This document shows positions 13,216-14,691 of a DNA stretch of 14,691 nucleotides, piece after piece. The notes beneath the pieces are model-generated. The model did no database searches. It saw only the letters and a list, made by a program, of their open reading frames with translations, and was not told where the DNA came from. This stretch comes from Pseudomonadota bacterium (lineage in GTDB: Bacteria; Pseudomonadota; Gammaproteobacteria; Acidithiobacillales; Acidithiobacillaceae). Numbering within the stretch: the first letter of the stretch is position 1; each line of letters starts with the position of its first letter. The translations under genes and the position numbers were made by a program. The stretch lies in contig JAKAVW010000037.1 in the NCBI GenBank assembly GCA_021827445.1, positions 1 through 14,691 of the forward strand, written 5' to 3'.

Positions 13216-14691
13216 ATGACGTCCCTGACGACTACGCAAGATCGCCCAAGTCCCGAGCTGGAAACTGAAGAGCTGACGGGTGCGGAGATTGTAGTCCGTG
13301 CGTTGCGTGATGAAGGTGTGGAATACATTTTCGGTTATCCGGGCGGCGCGGTCCTGTATATTTACGACAAACTGGAGCAGCAGCAGGACGTCAAACATAT
13401 ACTGGTGCGCCACGAGCAGGCGGCGGTACATGCAGCGGATGCGTATTCCCGGGTCACCGGCAAAGTCGGTGTGGCGTTGGTCACCAGTGGGCCAGGGGCT
13501 ACCAATGCGGTGACCGGCATTGCCACGGCGTATATGGACTCGGTGCCCATGGTGGTGATCACCGGGCAGGTGCCGGTTGCGCTTATCGGCAATGACGCTT
13601 TCCAGGAAGTGGATACAGTGGGCATTACGCGCCCCTGCACCAAGCATAATTTTCTGGTGAAGGATGTCCGCGATCTGGCGAGCACTTTGAAGATCGCTTT
13701 TTATCTGGCGGCGACGGGGCGTCCCGGGCCGGTATTGGTAGATATTCCCAAGGATATCACCAGTCATAAAACCCGCTATCACTACCCGGAAAAAGTCAGT
13801 CTGCGTTCCTACAAGCCGACGGTAAAAGGCCATCCGGGGCAGGTGCGTAAAGCCATGCAGCTCATTACCAGTGCGCAGCGTCCAATGTTCTATACCGGCG
13901 GCGGCATTATCCTCGGCAACGCTTCCGGAGAGCTCCGCAAGCTGGTGCGCACCCTGGGCGCGCCTATCACGCATACCCTCATGGGGCTGGGCGCTTACCC
14001 GGCATCGGATCGCCAGTTTCTAGGGATGCTGGGTATGCATGGTACCTACGAAGCCAATATGGCGGTGCAGCATTGTGATGTGCTGGTGGCCCTGGGTGCG
14101 CGTTTTGATGACCGTGTCACGGGCAACCTCGCCAAATTCGCGCCCCACGCGCGGATTGTGCATGTGGATGTCGATCCCTCTTCTATCTCTAAAAATGTGC
14201 GGGTGGACGTCCCCGTCGTCGGTGATTTGCAGCAGGTACTGCTGGAGATGAATCAGGTGCTGACGGAGAACGATCAGCGCAACGAACTGCAAGCCATGCA
14301 GGCGTGGTGGGCGCAGATTGAGGAATGGCGGCAGCGCGATTGCCTGCACTATAATCAGGACGATCGCATCATCAAGCCGCAGTTTGTGGTGGAGAAACTG
14401 TTCGAACTGACCGGTGGTGACGCTATCGTCACCTCAGATGTGGGTCAACACCAGATGTGGGCGGCGCAGTTCTATGGTTTCGACCGGCCACGGCGCTGGG
14501 TCAACAGCGGCGGACTGGGCACCATGGGCTTCGGGCTCCCGGCGGCCATGGGCGCGCAGGTCGCCGAACCTGATTCGACAGTGGTCTGTATAACCGGTGA
14601 TGGCAGTATCCAGATGAATATTCAGGAATTGTCCACCTGCCTCCAGCATCATTTGCCCGTTAAGGTGGCGTGTCTCAACAATCATTATCTG
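13216..14691 (+). CDS. ilvB: Acetolactate synthase large (catalytic) subunit, 3' end outside window
   Basis: The frame is open from the ATG at 13216 to the window edge (492 codons of an expected 570-590). The enzyme condenses pyruvate to 2-acetolactate, or with 2-oxobutyrate to acetohydroxybutyrate, the first common step to valine, leucine and isoleucine. Visible features are the N-terminal TPP-dependent enzyme region with FGYPGGA (39-45) and the catalytic glutamate E67 in RHEQAAVHAADAY, then SGPGATNAVTGIATAYMDS, a central FAD-binding region, and the TPP/Mg motif from GDGS (461-464) to NN (488-489). GAGGAG lies 7 bases before the ATG. The residue range fits ilvB or ilvI equally; ilvB is used as a family name only. 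A regulatory subunit gene (ilvN/ilvH) probably follows outside the window. Confidence 0.94.
   Translation, partial: MTSLTTTQDRPSPELETEELTGAEIVVRALRDEGVEYIFGYPGGAVLYIYDKLEQQQDVKHILVRHEQAAVHAADAYSRVTGKVGVALVTSGPGATNAVTGIATAYMDSVPMVVITGQVPVALIGNDAFQEVDTVGITRPCTKHNFLVKDVRDLASTLKIAFYLAATGRPGPVLVDIPKDITSHKTRYHYPEKVSLRSYKPTVKGHPGQVRKAMQLITSAQRPMFYTGGGIILGNASGELRKLVRTLGAPITHTLMGLGAYPASDRQFLGMLGMHGTYEANMAVQHCDVLVALGARFDDRVTGNLAKFAPHARIVHVDVDPSSISKNVRVDVPVVGDLQQVLLEMNQVLTENDQRNELQAMQAWWAQIEEWRQRDCLHYNQDDRIIKPQFVVEKLFELTGGDAIVTSDVGQHQMWAAQFYGFDRPRRWVNSGGLGTMGFGLPAAMGAQVAEPDSTVVCITGDGSIQMNIQELSTCLQHHLPVKVACLNNHYL

Noticed and set aside
13147..13974. Open frame of 275 codons on the minus strand
   Set aside because: It is opposite ilvB, which has intact TPP-enzyme motifs and a good ribosome-binding site; the antisense product is not protein-like.

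Overview
This is chromosomal housekeeping DNA from a moderately GC-rich Gram-negative proteobacterium. It encodes a type IV pilus outer-membrane secretin, a PilP lipoprotein, TadA, YjbQ, acetolactate synthase and glutamate synthase. The order pilM-pilN-pilO-pilP-pilQ-aroK-aroB, followed by dgt and gltB, matches the neighbourhood known from beta- and gammaproteobacteria. The inserted thyX and the gene content next to pilM would fit a lineage near the beta/gamma split, such as Acidithiobacillus. That placement is inference from gene order and protein style, not from a search.

Left part, minus strand (read from about 9850 down to 1): pilM, pilN, pilO, pilP, pilQ and aroK form one tightly packed transcription unit. 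Four of its five junctions are 4-bp ATGA overlaps; the pilP/pilQ junction is the exception. After a 106-bp gap come aroB, thyX and dgt, joined by two identical 8-bp ATGNNTGA overlaps. After a further 136-bp gap with a good sigma70-type promoter comes gltB, whose 3' part lies outside the window. The PilMNOP alignment complex and PilQ secretin build the type IV pilus machine. AroK and AroB serve the shikimate pathway. ThyX and Dgt act on dTMP and dNTP pools. GltB makes glutamate from glutamine and 2-oxoglutarate.

Right part, plus strand: a 232-bp divergent spacer separates pilM from tadA-yjbQ-(unknown gene)-mutS2, a compact unit that ends in a recognisable intrinsic terminator. Next comes ilvB/ilvI, the acetolactate synthase large subunit, which runs off the right edge. 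The MutS2-like protein stops directly after the ATPase domain and has no Smr domain.

No mobile element, CRISPR array, RNA gene, toxin-antitoxin pair or phage gene was seen. I found no convincing new biological system. The most interesting items are the Smr-less MutS2, the unrecognised gene beside it, the thyX-dgt insertion with repeated overlap geometry, and an imperfect inverted repeat over the gltB promoter. No stretch longer than 300 bases lacks a gene.
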